Shown here in pieces: positions 25,278-34,847 of a stretch of 64,000 bases of DNA (its first letter is position 1; each line of letters starts with the position of its first letter). A program made the translations under genes and the position numbers. Location of the stretch: positions 3,043,694-3,107,693 of the forward strand of contig NZ_CH902583.1 of the NCBI RefSeq assembly GCF_000152965.1. The letters are read 5' to 3'. Origin of the DNA: Roseobacter sp. MED193 (GTDB lineage: Bacteria > Pseudomonadota > Alphaproteobacteria > Rhodobacterales > Rhodobacteraceae). A model generated the notes under the pieces. It saw only the letters and a list, made by a program, of their open reading frames with translations. It was not told the DNA's origin and made no database searches.

Positions 25278-26500
25278 TCAGCAGCCTTTCGTGGCATGTC
25301 TTGCAACAGGGCTGCCACACGACGGGTGACGCACTCCAATCCGTCCAGCAGCCCATCGGAAAAGGCGGCGGAAGGTGGTTTTTGTTCTGCCAAGGCGCGG
25401 ATGGCTTTGGTCATGGCCTCAGGCGTCCACCCATCGCGCTTCTCATCCAGCATAGAGACAAGACCTATTTCTTCGGCGCGGCTGGCGCGGATCCATTGCT
25501 CTAACCTTGGCGTTGTGCGCGGAACGATGACGGCGGGTTTGTCAAAGGAGAGCACCTCGCAGAAGGTATTGTAGCCGCCCATACAAACAACACCCTGTGC
25601 TCCGGAAAATAGGGTCTCAATCCGGGATTCAAAGCCAACTGTGGTAACGCGCCCCTCAAGCGCTGCGACACGCGTTTCAAAGGCTTCACGGGTTTCGCCA
25701 GACAGAAACGGGCCGTAGACCAACACGGCACGAGGCGATAGGTCCAGATCTTGTTCATAGGCAGATAGCACCAGATCCACCATCATGGCACCATCACCGC
25801 CCCCGCCGGGGGTAATCAGCACATAGGGTTGCTCTGGCGGTTCGTCCCATGCACCAATATCGCGGCGAAGATAGCCGGTCCAATGCATGCGTGCCTGGGT
25901 TTCCGGGCTAAGGTCCAAACCTTGAGTGGGATCATAAATCTCTGCAAGCCCATAGACCCAGATCTCATGGTAGTAACTCTGAGTGGCCTCAACCGCTTCT
26001 TTGCGTGCCCATTCGGCGGCAAGAACCTCTGGTTCATCCAGTACGTCACGCAGCCCCAGGACCAGCTTGGTCCGCTGTTGCTCTGCCAGCAGTTTTAACG
26101 TCGGCAGCAGCTCACCGCGAAACCCAGTGGGTTCTTTGTCGACGATCAGCACATCAGGGTCATACTGTTCGGCCATCGAACGGATCAAACCACTGCGCAG
26201 TTCGGTGGTTTCCTCAATGCTCATGCCCATGGTGCGCGAGGCATAGCTGCCGTCGGAACGTTTGATCACTCCGGGTAGGCGCATGTGGTCAACGCGGGTG
26301 GGAAAGGCAAAACGTCCCGCCACGGGCGAACCGGTCAGGATCAAGGCTGAGGCAGAGGGATCTGCGGCGGTGATTGCTCCGGCGAGGGCACGGGACCGGC
26401 GCAGGTGACCCAGCCCGAATGTGTCATGACTATACAGCATTACGCGAGGGCCGCGTTGATTTTGGTTCCGCTCTCGAGAGAGATCAATGGTCGATGTCAT
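25274..26500 (-). CDS. GT-B glycosyltransferase, GT28-like, first gene of the glycan operon
   Basis: 408 residues. YSHDTFGLGHLRRSRALAGAI is the N-terminal acceptor motif and GVVCMGGYNTFCEVLSFDKP the donor-site motif of GT28-like proteins. A conserved VLITPGGGGDG loop lies between the two domains. First gene of a seven-gene run ending at 19949 in which every junction overlaps by 4 bp. The promoter must lie in the 344-bp gap shared with the MscS gene. Confidence 0.83.
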   Translation of the reverse strand: MTSTIDLSRERNQNQRGPRVMLYSHDTFGLGHLRRSRALAGAITAADPSASALILTGSPVAGRFAFPTRVDHMRLPGVIKRSDGSYASRTMGMSIEETTELRSGLIRSMAEQYDPDVLIVDKEPTGFRGELLPTLKLLAEQQRTKLVLGLRDVLDEPEVLAAEWARKEAVEATQSYYHEIWVYGLAEIYDPTQGLDLSPETQARMHWTGYLRRDIGAWDEPPEQPYVLITPGGGGDGAMMVDLVLSAYEQDLDLSPRAVLVYGPFLSGETREAFETRVAALEGRVTTVGFESRIETLFSGAQGVVCMGGYNTFCEVLSFDKPAVIVPRTTPRLEQWIRASRAEEIGLVSMLDEKRDGWTPEAMTKAIRALAEQKPPSAAFSDGLLDGLECVTRRVAALLQDMPRKAAE

Positions 26501-26844
26501 GGGCTAGCCTGCAGCTGTACTACAGAATGGGTGGTGCATTAGGAAAGTGCCGAAATCAAGGGGGTTAACCTTTCAAACACCCAAATTCGCGGGATATGGC
26601 CGTGATGAGACAACTCCTTACCATGGTAGGGAGGCGTTCGCATTGGAACGATAGGCGCTGATCGGGCGCATAACCGGGGCTTTAGAGGCTCATTTGGGGC
26701 AAGACGCTGTAGCCCAACTGAGCGTCTTAAGGCGGGGCTTAGTATTGGCAATCCAAAACAGCTGCACTGAACCCCATGTGTTCAATTGCGAATATCATTT
26801 CTTGTCGCTACCGTATGGCTGCCTTTGTCTGGAGCCTATCAGTT
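26501..26844. other. Divergent intergenic region, glycan operon / MscS channel
   Basis: No supported gene. It contains a perfect 8-bp inverted repeat AAGACGCT/AGCGTCTT (26701-26708 and 26721-26728) without a T tract, and a near-palindrome around TACCATGGTA (26616-26625). Promoters for both operons should be here; a shared regulator is possible but not shown. Confidence 0.45.
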
Positions 26845-29193
26845 ATGATCCACCGGTTTTTTCTGTTTTTACGTTTGTGCCTCTTCTTGCTTTGTGCCGC
26901 TCTTGTGGTGCCCAACCAGGGGCGGGCACAAGATACCGCCGAAGAGCAGAGCGATCCGGTCGCCCGCGCGGTGGAACTGGCAGCCGAAAGCGGCCTGGGT
27001 GTGATCATTGTTGATGCCAGCGGTGCTGTTACCTCAGATGCGACTGCGCCTGCCAAGACGGAAGCCTCCCCGATGGATGGCCATTCGTCGCTGATGAAGG
27101 CGCAGTCGGAGTTTCAGTCCTTTCGCCAGGAACTGAAAAGCCGATTGGAAGCTCTGCCTTATTCGATTTTTGAGATGAAATACATCCTGCGCCAGACCAG
27201 CCCGGATGGACGTATCATGACTTATGTCGAAGTCCTAGGCTGGAGCCTGTTATTTTTGCTGATTGGTCGTTGGCTTACGGTCGAAATCTACGGAAAGCGG
27301 ATCGCCAAGCGCTACGTGGTGGCGCGGATCAAGGCCGAGCCAGAAGGCTATTACGAGAAAATGCCCTTTTTGGTCTACCGCTTTTTTATGGGTGTTCTCG
27401 GCACCGTTTTCTCGATGGTTTTTGCCCTGTCGATTTCCTATGTGATCTTTGGTGCCTCGGGCGATAGCTCGGTCGAATTCACGGTAACGGCAATCTATAC
27501 GGCATTTTTTGTCGCCAGTGTCGTTTCCGACCTGTGGCGAATGGTGCTGTCGCCCTATCTCAGCCAATATCGGATGCCGGTATTTTCAGATAGTGATGCA
27601 AAACGGCTCTATCTCTTTGCTTCCCTGCTGGCGACCTATGACATTTTCTCGCTTATCTTCGCGACATGGGTTGGCGATTTTGGACTGAACTACAATGTTT
27701 TCGCCTTGGTTTACGGGTTCTTAGCTTTGCTTGGAGCGCTGGGCGGTTTGACCTTGATTGGCTTTAACGCGAGGGCCATCTCAAACGCGATCCGGGCTGG
27801 ACGCAGTAAGGAAGACTGTTCCTGGTTGCTGCGGTTTTTGTCGATTGCCTGGGCGCCTGCGATGGTGGTCTATATCGTCTTTGGCTGGTTGAACCTGGTG
27901 TTCGATCTGGTGTTGGAACGGGAGATGTCGGTGCCCCTGATGGCCGGAACCTATTTGGTTCTGACGTCTATTCTGGTCGTGTACGGCGTTATTAACTACG
28001 GCATCGAAGCCTATAGCTACCGCCGCCGCGCACCAGAGGTGCTTGACCCCTTGCCTGAGCTGGAAGGTGGAGAAGATGGCGCATCCACTGAGATTTCTGA
28101 AGATGAGATCAAGGCCATGTCCCAGAACCGGGGCTATAAACTCTCCAGTTATGAGGATTTGGCACGTCGTGTGGCAGGGATCTTGGCCTTCCTGGTAGGT
28201 GCCTATGCGCTGGTCATGGTTTGGAACCCAGAAGCAAAATGGATGACGACTACGATCGCGGAACGCGCTTTTGATGTCATTGTTATCTTGTTTATCGGCT
28301 ATATCATCTACCATACCTCGCGGATTTGGATCGACAGTAAGATTGACGAAGAAGTTGGGGATGTCCAAGAGGCGGAACTTGGGGATGAGGGCGGCCACGG
28401 CGGCGCCAGTCGTCTTGCAACCCTGCTGCCCTTGTTTCGAGGTGTCATCCTCGCCGTGGTTGTGGTTTCGATTGTTCTCATCGTGTTGTTGGAATTGGGG
28501 GTCAACGTCAGCCCGTTGTTTGCCGGTGCTGGTGTGGTTGGCCTTGCGGTTGGCTTTGGCTCGCAAACCCTGGTGCGCGATATCTTCTCAGGCGCTTTCT
28601 TTTTGGTAGATGATGCGTTTCGCAAAGGTGAGTATATCGACATTGGGGACGTCAAGGGCACGGTTGAAAAGATCTCGGTGCGCTCCTTCCAGCTGCGCCA
28701 CCACCTCGGTGCGCTGCACACCATTCCCTTTGGGGAAATCAAGGTGTTGACAAACTATTCGCGCGATTGGGTGATGATGAAGCTGCCACTGCGGGTGACC
28801 TATGACACCGATGTCGACAAGGTCCGCAAGATGATCAAGAAACTTGGGCAGGAACTGCTGAGCGATCCGGTGATTGGTGACAGCTTCATGCAGCCTCTGA
28901 AATCGCAGGGGGTGATTGAAATGCAGGATTCTGCGATGATCATCCGGGTTAAGTTTATGACCAAACCTGGCGACCAGTGGCTGGTGCGCAAACGGGTTTA
29001 TCAGGACATCCGCGAGCTGTTTGCCCGTGAAGGCATCAAGTTTGCTCATCGGGAGGTTACTGTGCGACTTGCGGAAGATCAGGTGGAAGATTTGCCACAG
29101 CAAAAGAAAGAGGCCCTGGCAGGGGCAGTGCAGGCGGCAATTGATGAAGATCTGCTCGACGTCAATGAAGGTGGTAGCGGTGACGATCGATAG
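26845..29193 (+). CDS. Large mechanosensitive channel, MscS family
   Basis: 782 residues from ATG 26845 (GGAG 10 nt upstream); the frame also has ATGs at 26776 and 26815. The chosen start gives a signal peptide ending at NQGRAQ. Many hydrophobic segments follow, then the MscS pore and beta domain: GVNVSPLFAGAGVVGLAVGFG, QTLVRDIFSGAFFLVDD, FRKGEYIDIGDVKGTVEKI and the HTIPFGEIKVLTNYSRDW stretch. It releases solutes on hypo-osmotic shock. The long N-terminal membrane region is like MscK/YbdG-size homologues. Confidence 0.9.
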   Translation: MIHRFFLFLRLCLFLLCAALVVPNQGRAQDTAEEQSDPVARAVELAAESGLGVIIVDASGAVTSDATAPAKTEASPMDGHSSLMKAQSEFQSFRQELKSRLEALPYSIFEMKYILRQTSPDGRIMTYVEVLGWSLLFLLIGRWLTVEIYGKRIAKRYVVARIKAEPEGYYEKMPFLVYRFFMGVLGTVFSMVFALSISYVIFGASGDSSVEFTVTAIYTAFFVASVVSDLWRMVLSPYLSQYRMPVFSDSDAKRLYLFASLLATYDIFSLIFATWVGDFGLNYNVFALVYGFLALLGALGGLTLIGFNARAISNAIRAGRSKEDCSWLLRFLSIAWAPAMVVYIVFGWLNLVFDLVLEREMSVPLMAGTYLVLTSILVVYGVINYGIEAYSYRRRAPEVLDPLPELEGGEDGASTEISEDEIKAMSQNRGYKLSSYEDLARRVAGILAFLVGAYALVMVWNPEAKWMTTTIAERAFDVIVILFIGYIIYHTSRIWIDSKIDEEVGDVQEAELGDEGGHGGASRLATLLPLFRGVILAVVVVSIVLIVLLELGVNVSPLFAGAGVVGLAVGFGSQTLVRDIFSGAFFLVDDAFRKGEYIDIGDVKGTVEKISVRSFQLRHHLGALHTIPFGEIKVLTNYSRDWVMMKLPLRVTYDTDVDKVRKMIKKLGQELLSDPVIGDSFMQPLKSQGVIEMQDSAMIIRVKFMTKPGDQWLVRKRVYQDIRELFAREGIKFAHREVTVRLAEDQVEDLPQQKKEALAGAVQAAIDEDLLDVNEGGSGDDR

Positions 29194-29228
29194 GACTGGG
29201 AACGCGGCGTTGCCATAAGCAATAAAAC

Positions 29229-29250
29229 GGGGGGCTCCCGCCCCCAATTC
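29229..29250 (-). terminator. Terminator of the peptide-ABC / CoA-transferase operon
   Basis: On the minus strand GGGGG, a 6-nt loop, CCCCCC, then GTTTTATT. It lies between two convergent genes; a further GC-rich hairpin (CGCCGGGCC/GGCCCGGCG) sits at about 29287-29307. Confidence 0.65.
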
Positions 29251-29366
29251 AATCCGCTGGCGCGCCTTGTTTGGCGTTGGGCCGGGCGCCGGGCCTGCGG
29301 CCCGGCGAGAGCGGGAGGAGAAGTGGAGGCTTCGTTGAAGGGGCAGAGAGTTTTGCGTCGCTGACC

Positions 29367-30737
29367 CTAGCTGGCTGACCAGTGGGGGGGCGCGCTGCCG
29401 CAGGCCTGAGCTGGGCTATCCCATTGCATTTGAGTGGTCCCGATCTCCAGAGCAGGGCGCAGCCGCAAAGCGGGGCCCCAACTGCTGTTCTCGATATAAG
29501 ATCTATAGTCTTCTGGCCGGGCGCCCTCAATCTTTTGCCCCGAGAGCTGCCGTGGCATCTGCGCCAGTTGCTCTGCCATGCGGGCGAGGGACAGCCGGGC
29601 ACTGGCGGCGCGTTGACTTGTGGCTGCGGAAGTCAGAGCGTTGAGTACAGCGGCAGCCATCATATAGCCGGTGGCATGATCCAGCGCCTGCACGGGGAGC
29701 GGGGTCGGTTTACCAACCCCGGCCCATTTTGCGCCTGTATCCGCGATCCCCGCGCTCATCTGTACCAGACTGTCAAAGCCGCGGCGCTTGGCCCAGGGGC
29801 CGGTCCACCCATAGGCATTGAGGCAGACCTCGACCCGGTTGGGGGCAATTTGTGTGCGTTGGGGACGGCTGAGGCCAAGCCCGTCCAAAGCGCCAGGGCG
29901 ATAGCCGTGCACCAAGACATCTGCCTGAGACAGGAGTTCTTTGAAGCGTTGCAGATCACCCCTGTTTCGCAGGTCGAGACTGGCCATGGATTTACCCAAG
30001 GAAATGTCCTGAATCACGCCGGGCTCGTCCCAGCCTGGGGGATCAATGCGCAGGACCTCTGCGCCAAAACCGGCGAGGGTACGGGTGGCGATGGGCCCCG
30101 CCAGAACCCGGGTCAGATCAAGCACCCGCAGTCCGGCCAAAGGTCGCGCAGGCGTTGCTTTTGGGCGGTGACGCAGCGAAACGGGACGAGGGGCCACCCA
30201 GTTCACCAACGGCTCCTCTGCTACGGCCTGGCCCTGTGGGTGGGCCAGCCATTGGGTACGGCTACGCATAAAGGCTGCGACACCGCCGTGCTCTACCACG
30301 GCGCTTTCCAGCTGTTGTCCCTCCCAGGTCTCGACGGCAGCGCGCACCGCTGTGGGGTCTTCGGCGCAGCCCAGCACCGACAGAGCTGCTGCTCGATGGT
30401 GGGGCAGGTTGGTGTGGAGGCGGATCCAGCCGTCCTTGCATCGGTAATTGCCAGCAATCGGGTCCCATAGGCTGGGCAACTCCCAGCCCTGAGCGGCAAA
30501 ACTGTAGCTAAACCAAAGCGAGGCCAGACGCTGGTCCACCTGCACTGGCAGAACGTCGCGGCTGAGCCCCATTGCCTGCATCAAGAGCGCCAATTGCTGA
30601 CCCACGGCGGCAAAGCTGGCATTGGCCAGCTCGCTTACCGCGAATGCGCTATCATAGTGCCCTGTGCCATTCGTCTGGTAACTCTGCGGGGCGGGCAGCT
30701 CCCGCAACAGGGTTTTTGATGAGAGCAGAGGGGTCAT
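29367..30737 (-). CDS. CaiB/BaiF-type CoA-transferase with apparently permuted domain order
   Basis: 456 residues from ATG 30737, which overlaps the permease stop by 4 bp; the upstream open frame is rejected. The canonical N-terminal block LAGLRVLDLTRVLAGPIATRTLAGFGAEVLRIDPP starts only near residue 209. Ahead of it is a block GNYRCKDGWIRLHTN ... RSRTQWLAHPQGQAV that resembles the C-terminal lobe of ordinary family III CoA-transferases. The usual catalytic-Asp segment after VNLAGP-type strands is not clearly placed. Coupled to a peptide-type ABC importer, suggesting CoA activation of an imported acid. Confidence 0.8.
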   Translation of the reverse strand: MTPLLSSKTLLRELPAPQSYQTNGTGHYDSAFAVSELANASFAAVGQQLALLMQAMGLSRDVLPVQVDQRLASLWFSYSFAAQGWELPSLWDPIAGNYRCKDGWIRLHTNLPHHRAAALSVLGCAEDPTAVRAAVETWEGQQLESAVVEHGGVAAFMRSRTQWLAHPQGQAVAEEPLVNWVAPRPVSLRHRPKATPARPLAGLRVLDLTRVLAGPIATRTLAGFGAEVLRIDPPGWDEPGVIQDISLGKSMASLDLRNRGDLQRFKELLSQADVLVHGYRPGALDGLGLSRPQRTQIAPNRVEVCLNAYGWTGPWAKRRGFDSLVQMSAGIADTGAKWAGVGKPTPLPVQALDHATGYMMAAAVLNALTSAATSQRAASARLSLARMAEQLAQMPRQLSGQKIEGARPEDYRSYIENSSWGPALRLRPALEIGTTQMQWDSPAQACGSAPPHWSAS

Positions 30738-31888
30738 TGTTGATACGGGTCCAAACTGTCGCGCAACCCGTCGCCAAAGAAATTGAAGGCGAGCACGATA
30801 ACGACAATTGGCAACATGGGAATGGCGGTCCAGGGGTAGATCTCGATTGAGGCAAGGTTTTGCGCGTCGTTGAGCATCACCCCCCAACTCACCGCTGGTG
30901 CCCGTAGGCCTAGTCCGAGGAAGGACAGGGCGGTTTCGCCCAGGATCATCGCCGGGATCGACAGGGTGGCCGAGGCAATGAGATGCGACATGAAGTTGGG
31001 GATCAGGTGCTTGCGGATGACCCGACCCGAGGAGGCGCCCATCATTTCGGCGGCGCGCACGTATTCCTCTTCGCGCAGTGACAGGAACTTGGCCCGTACT
31101 GATCGCGCCAGTCCCGGCCAGTCGAGGATGCCAAGTATCACCGAAATGATGAAGAACACCGCCACCGGCGACCAGTTTGAGGGCACCGCTGCCGACAGAG
31201 CCAGCCAGAGTGGCAGCTCTGGCAGGGAGCGCAAAACCTCGATCACCCGGTTAATTACCCAGTCGATCCGTCCCCCAAAATAGCCCGCAACCGAGCCAAA
31301 GAAGATACCAAGCACGAAGGAAACCGAGATGCCGATCAGGCCAACCGTGAGCGACAACTGTGCCCCGTAGAGAATACGGCTAAAGATATCGCGCCCCAAT
31401 CGGTCAGAGCCCCAAAGAAACAACGTCGCCCCCTCTGGGGCGCAGAAGAGATGGGTATTCGACGGGATCAGCCCGGCGATGTTGTAGCCCTTGCCTTCAC
31501 AAAAGAACTCTAGTTTCATCGGGGTATTATAGTCGGGTTCAAACACCCACTGGAAGGTCTCCAGATCCGCCTCGGAGGTCATTGGATAGATGAAGGGGCC
31601 AAGGAACTCGCCCTCGTGAAACAGATTGATCGACTGCGGTGGCGAATAGAGATGCTCGCTCATGCGCTGGTTCGGGCCATAAGGCGCAATAAAGCCCACA
31701 ACCGGAAGCAGGAGATAGCAAATCAGCAGGAAGGCCCCCGAGATTAGCCCCAGCCTATGGGTCTTGAACTTGCGCCAGATCAGCACCCAATTGGGGGCAT
31801 CCAGATCCTTGCGCTCTAGTTCCAGCAGCGAAGCCTGCGGGTCATAGGGCGCGTCGTCAACAAAGCGTCCGTCAGGGAGTTGGGTCAT
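30734..31888 (-). CDS. ABC transporter permease, DppC/YejE type
   Basis: 384 residues. An N-terminal soluble stretch and first membrane span (LISGAFLLICYLLLPVVGFI) precede a long periplasmic loop. Then comes the five-span permease domain with coupling motif EYVRAAEMMGASSGRVIRKHL and the ETALSFLGLGLRAPAVSWG signature of peptide/nickel permeases. Inner-membrane half of an oligopeptide-type importer, translated with its partner at 31885 (4-bp overlap). Confidence 0.92.
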   Translation of the reverse strand: MTQLPDGRFVDDAPYDPQASLLELERKDLDAPNWVLIWRKFKTHRLGLISGAFLLICYLLLPVVGFIAPYGPNQRMSEHLYSPPQSINLFHEGEFLGPFIYPMTSEADLETFQWVFEPDYNTPMKLEFFCEGKGYNIAGLIPSNTHLFCAPEGATLFLWGSDRLGRDIFSRILYGAQLSLTVGLIGISVSFVLGIFFGSVAGYFGGRIDWVINRVIEVLRSLPELPLWLALSAAVPSNWSPVAVFFIISVILGILDWPGLARSVRAKFLSLREEEYVRAAEMMGASSGRVIRKHLIPNFMSHLIASATLSIPAMILGETALSFLGLGLRAPAVSWGVMLNDAQNLASIEIYPWTAIPMLPIVVIVLAFNFFGDGLRDSLDPYQQ

Positions 31889-32913
31889 GCGTCACGCCCC
31901 TCGTAGCGAATGCGGGGATCCAGCAGGACCAGCAGCACGTCTGAAATCATCGTTCCAATCAATGTCAGCAGAGCGACAAACATCAAGACAAAGCCGGAGA
32001 GGAACATATCTTGGGTCTTGAGCGCGGTGAGAAGCGTCGGGCCGATGGTCTGCAGGCCCAAAACCACGGAAACCAGCACCGAGCCGGATATCATTGCAGG
32101 CAATAGGTTGCCGATATCGGCGACAAAGGGGTTGAAGGCCACCCGCAGGGGGTATTTTGCCAGCATCCGGGACGGCGACATGCCCTTTGCGATGGCCGTT
32201 TCCACATATGGCTTTCCCAGCTCATCCAGCATATTGGCGCGCAGCCGTTGCATCATTGCCGAGGCCCCGGATGTGCCAATGACAAATGTTGGCACTATGA
32301 GGTGGATGAGAATGGATTTGACCTTCTCCCAGCCCATCGGCTCGCCCTCAAAAGCCGGGTCCATCAACCCGCCGATAGGGAGGTTGAACCAACGGTGCCC
32401 ATAGTAGAACAGGATCAGCGCCAAAAGGAAGTTCGGCGTGGCGAGGCCGAGGTAACCAACAAAGGCAGATGTATAATCTACCCAACTGCGGGCCCGCGCA
32501 GCGGCCAGAACACCAAGGGGCAGGGCGACGACATAGACAAACAGAACGGCCGCCAGATTGACCAGAACGGTGAGCCACAGGCTGTCGCCCACAATTTCTG
32601 CCACCGGGCGGTCGAATTCAAAGGACCAGCCAAAATTCCCCTGCACCAGACCTGAAAACCCATGTGGGCCTGGCATGAAACCGACCCAGATTAAATACTG
32701 CTGCCACAGGGGTTTATCCAATGCATATTCGCTGCGCAGGAATTCTGCCTTGGCGACCCCTGCGGATTGGCCGCTGGCGCGCAGCTCTGCGATCTGATTG
32801 GAGAGATAGTCGCCGGGGGGCAAGTTGATGATGACAAAGACCAGGATGGAAACCACCCAGAGCGTCAGCAACATGGTGCCAAACCGGTAAAAGGCGTAGC
32901 GTAGAATCTCCAT
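31885..32913 (-). CDS. ABC transporter permease, DppB/YejB type
   Basis: 342 residues. Begins with a membrane span FGTMLLTLWVVSILVFVIINLPPGDYL typical of DppB proteins. The coupling helix is YVETAIAKGMSPSRMLAKYPLRVAF. The last span region ISDVLLVLLDPRIRYE is the standard DppB end. Partner of the 30734-31888 permease. Its start touches the stop of the binding-protein gene. Confidence 0.92.
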   Translation of the reverse strand: MEILRYAFYRFGTMLLTLWVVSILVFVIINLPPGDYLSNQIAELRASGQSAGVAKAEFLRSEYALDKPLWQQYLIWVGFMPGPHGFSGLVQGNFGWSFEFDRPVAEIVGDSLWLTVLVNLAAVLFVYVVALPLGVLAAARARSWVDYTSAFVGYLGLATPNFLLALILFYYGHRWFNLPIGGLMDPAFEGEPMGWEKVKSILIHLIVPTFVIGTSGASAMMQRLRANMLDELGKPYVETAIAKGMSPSRMLAKYPLRVAFNPFVADIGNLLPAMISGSVLVSVVLGLQTIGPTLLTALKTQDMFLSGFVLMFVALLTLIGTMISDVLLVLLDPRIRYEGRDA

Positions 32914-34847
32914 CAGCCTTCACCGTCCTGAAAGTAAAATTCATCCGGACGATAGATGCCAAAATGAGCCCCGGGCTCCCAGGCCCAGATGGCATTTTTC
33001 GGCACATTAAGCAGGCGGTTCGAAACCACCACCGGCTGCGGCGCAGCGGCGACGATACCGATGCCATAGACCTGATCCGAATGGATCCAGAGCATTTCAT
33101 GCCAGATTTCGGCGCGCTTTTCGTCGTTTGTGGCGGTTTCCCAGTCATGCAGCAGTTCCATCAGGCGCCGGGCTGGCTCCATGTCCGGTTCTTCACCAGC
33201 GGTGCCACCTGTTTGGTGAAACTGACCCCATTTGGGCCAGGCCAGAAATACTTGATCGGTTGGCGCAAGATAGGCCGGAGAGGTATGCTTTTGGGGCAGG
33301 CCGTTATCCCAACCATACCAGACTGAGGCCATTGTAGTGCCCGAAAACACCCGGTTGCGCAGGATGTCTCGATCCAAGGGGCGCATGATCAGTTTGACGC
33401 CGATATCGTTCCAGTCGTCGGTGATGATCTGTAAGGCATTTTCAACTTCCTGACGTTCACCTGCGGTCTCAATGACGAGCTCCATGCGGCGTCCATCGGG
33501 CAGGTGGCGGATGCCATAACCGTCCTTTTCGGTGAGCCCGGCTTGGTCCAGCAGCTCATTGGCCAGATCGGGATCAAACGTGGCCCATGCGTTGCGAAAT
33601 TCTGGTTTGAAGAAAGGACTTTGCTCCAGAACCGACATGGCACCGGGTTTGGCCAGTTTGAAATAGAGCGCCCGATTAATGGCTGCCCGGTTGATTGCCA
33701 GCGAAAGCGCACGCCGTACCCGGACATCGCGAAGTGTTTTGCGCCAAACCGGGTCAGCAGTATTCAGGTTTGGATATATGGCAATCTGCGAGGCAGCCCC
33801 GGTTCCCCAGAGATAGGTTTTGTAAGTGCCACCGTCATTTTCGCCCTTACGCAGTATCGGGATGTCGCGGAATCCAAGGCCACGGGCTTGCAGGTCAGCC
33901 TGCCCAGCATTGGACTTGGCTGCGACCAGACCGCCAGCGACAATTTCCATTTCGACGGTGTCGATATAGGGCAATTGCACGCCCCGGCTATCGACACGAT
34001 GGTAATAGGGATTGCGCACAAACTGGTGGCGGATGCGTTTGCCTGCGGTTGCATTGATCCAGGGCTGCAGAGTCGGCAGCTCGTGATTGTCGAACTTGTA
34101 CATATTGTCGTATTTGTTGTGCAGGGCGGCCCAGCTTTTGACGCGCGCGTAGTCCACCTCTTCGGCCAAGACCTCGGGATCGGCATAGTCCGCATGGAAC
34201 TGTTTCAAATAGGCTGAGGGGCGATAGATGAAGGGTGGGCGCGCCTGTGCCAGGTTTTGCAAGAACTGCGGATGGGGCGTCTCCCATTCAAACACGACGG
34301 TGGTTTCATCGGGGAAACTTACCTGTGGAAGACTACCCTCTGAATATAGAAAATCCGGAGGTCCAGCAGGGCTCAGCAATGGGTTGTTGGCGATGTCTTT
34401 CCACCAGTATTCAAAATCAGCCGAGGTGAAGGGATCGCCACTGGACCAGCGATGGCCGGGGCGCAGCCGCAGGGTGAAGCGTTTGTTGCCCTCGTTTTCG
34501 TAATCCAACAGAATGTCAGGCTGCAATTGATAGTCTTGGGTGTATCCAACCAAACGGGCATAGCCATAGACAACCATCTGCCGGATGTCCTTTGATCGGG
34601 TCACCATGGTGTTGAGCGTTCCGCCTTGTTGGCCGAATTGACGTCCCTTGGAGGCGAGATCAACGACCAAAGGGGTATGCGGCAGGCGCTCAGAGATGGG
34701 GGGCAGATTGCCTGCTTCGACCTCTGCATGCCAAAATCCGCTTTCGACGAAGCTTGGGCCGGTCATGCCAGGTGTCGGCAAGAGGAAGGCGGTAGCGGTC
34801 AGGACAGCTGTGATCCGCGCCAGCGCAGGTTTTAGGGTATTAAACAT
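32913..34847 (-). CDS. ABC transporter substrate-binding protein, family 5 (YejA-like)
   Basis: 644 residues from ATG 34847, which gives a signal peptide (LARITAVLTATAFLLPTPGMT); the open frame extends upstream within the ATPase gene. Family 5 peptide-binding features: FTLRLRPGHRWSSGDPFTSADFEYW and later VRRALSLAINRAAINRALY. The size and the very long middle domain fit YejA-like proteins that bind oligopeptides or microcin-like compounds. The ATPase stop overlaps its start by 8 bp. Confidence 0.9.
   Translation of the reverse strand: MFNTLKPALARITAVLTATAFLLPTPGMTGPSFVESGFWHAEVEAGNLPPISERLPHTPLVVDLASKGRQFGQQGGTLNTMVTRSKDIRQMVVYGYARLVGYTQDYQLQPDILLDYENEGNKRFTLRLRPGHRWSSGDPFTSADFEYWWKDIANNPLLSPAGPPDFLYSEGSLPQVSFPDETTVVFEWETPHPQFLQNLAQARPPFIYRPSAYLKQFHADYADPEVLAEEVDYARVKSWAALHNKYDNMYKFDNHELPTLQPWINATAGKRIRHQFVRNPYYHRVDSRGVQLPYIDTVEMEIVAGGLVAAKSNAGQADLQARGLGFRDIPILRKGENDGGTYKTYLWGTGAASQIAIYPNLNTADPVWRKTLRDVRVRRALSLAINRAAINRALYFKLAKPGAMSVLEQSPFFKPEFRNAWATFDPDLANELLDQAGLTEKDGYGIRHLPDGRRMELVIETAGERQEVENALQIITDDWNDIGVKLIMRPLDRDILRNRVFSGTTMASVWYGWDNGLPQKHTSPAYLAPTDQVFLAWPKWGQFHQTGGTAGEEPDMEPARRLMELLHDWETATNDEKRAEIWHEMLWIHSDQVYGIGIVAAAPQPVVVSNRLLNVPKNAIWAWEPGAHFGIYRPDEFYFQDGEG

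Noticed and set aside
29249-29602. 117-codon minus-strand frame after the CoA-transferase
   Set aside because: Overlaps the end of the CoA-transferase and a GC-rich hairpin; composition-driven.
29382-30470. 362-codon plus-strand frame
   Set aside because: Lies antisense to the CoA-transferase, lacks family features and a ribosome-binding site.
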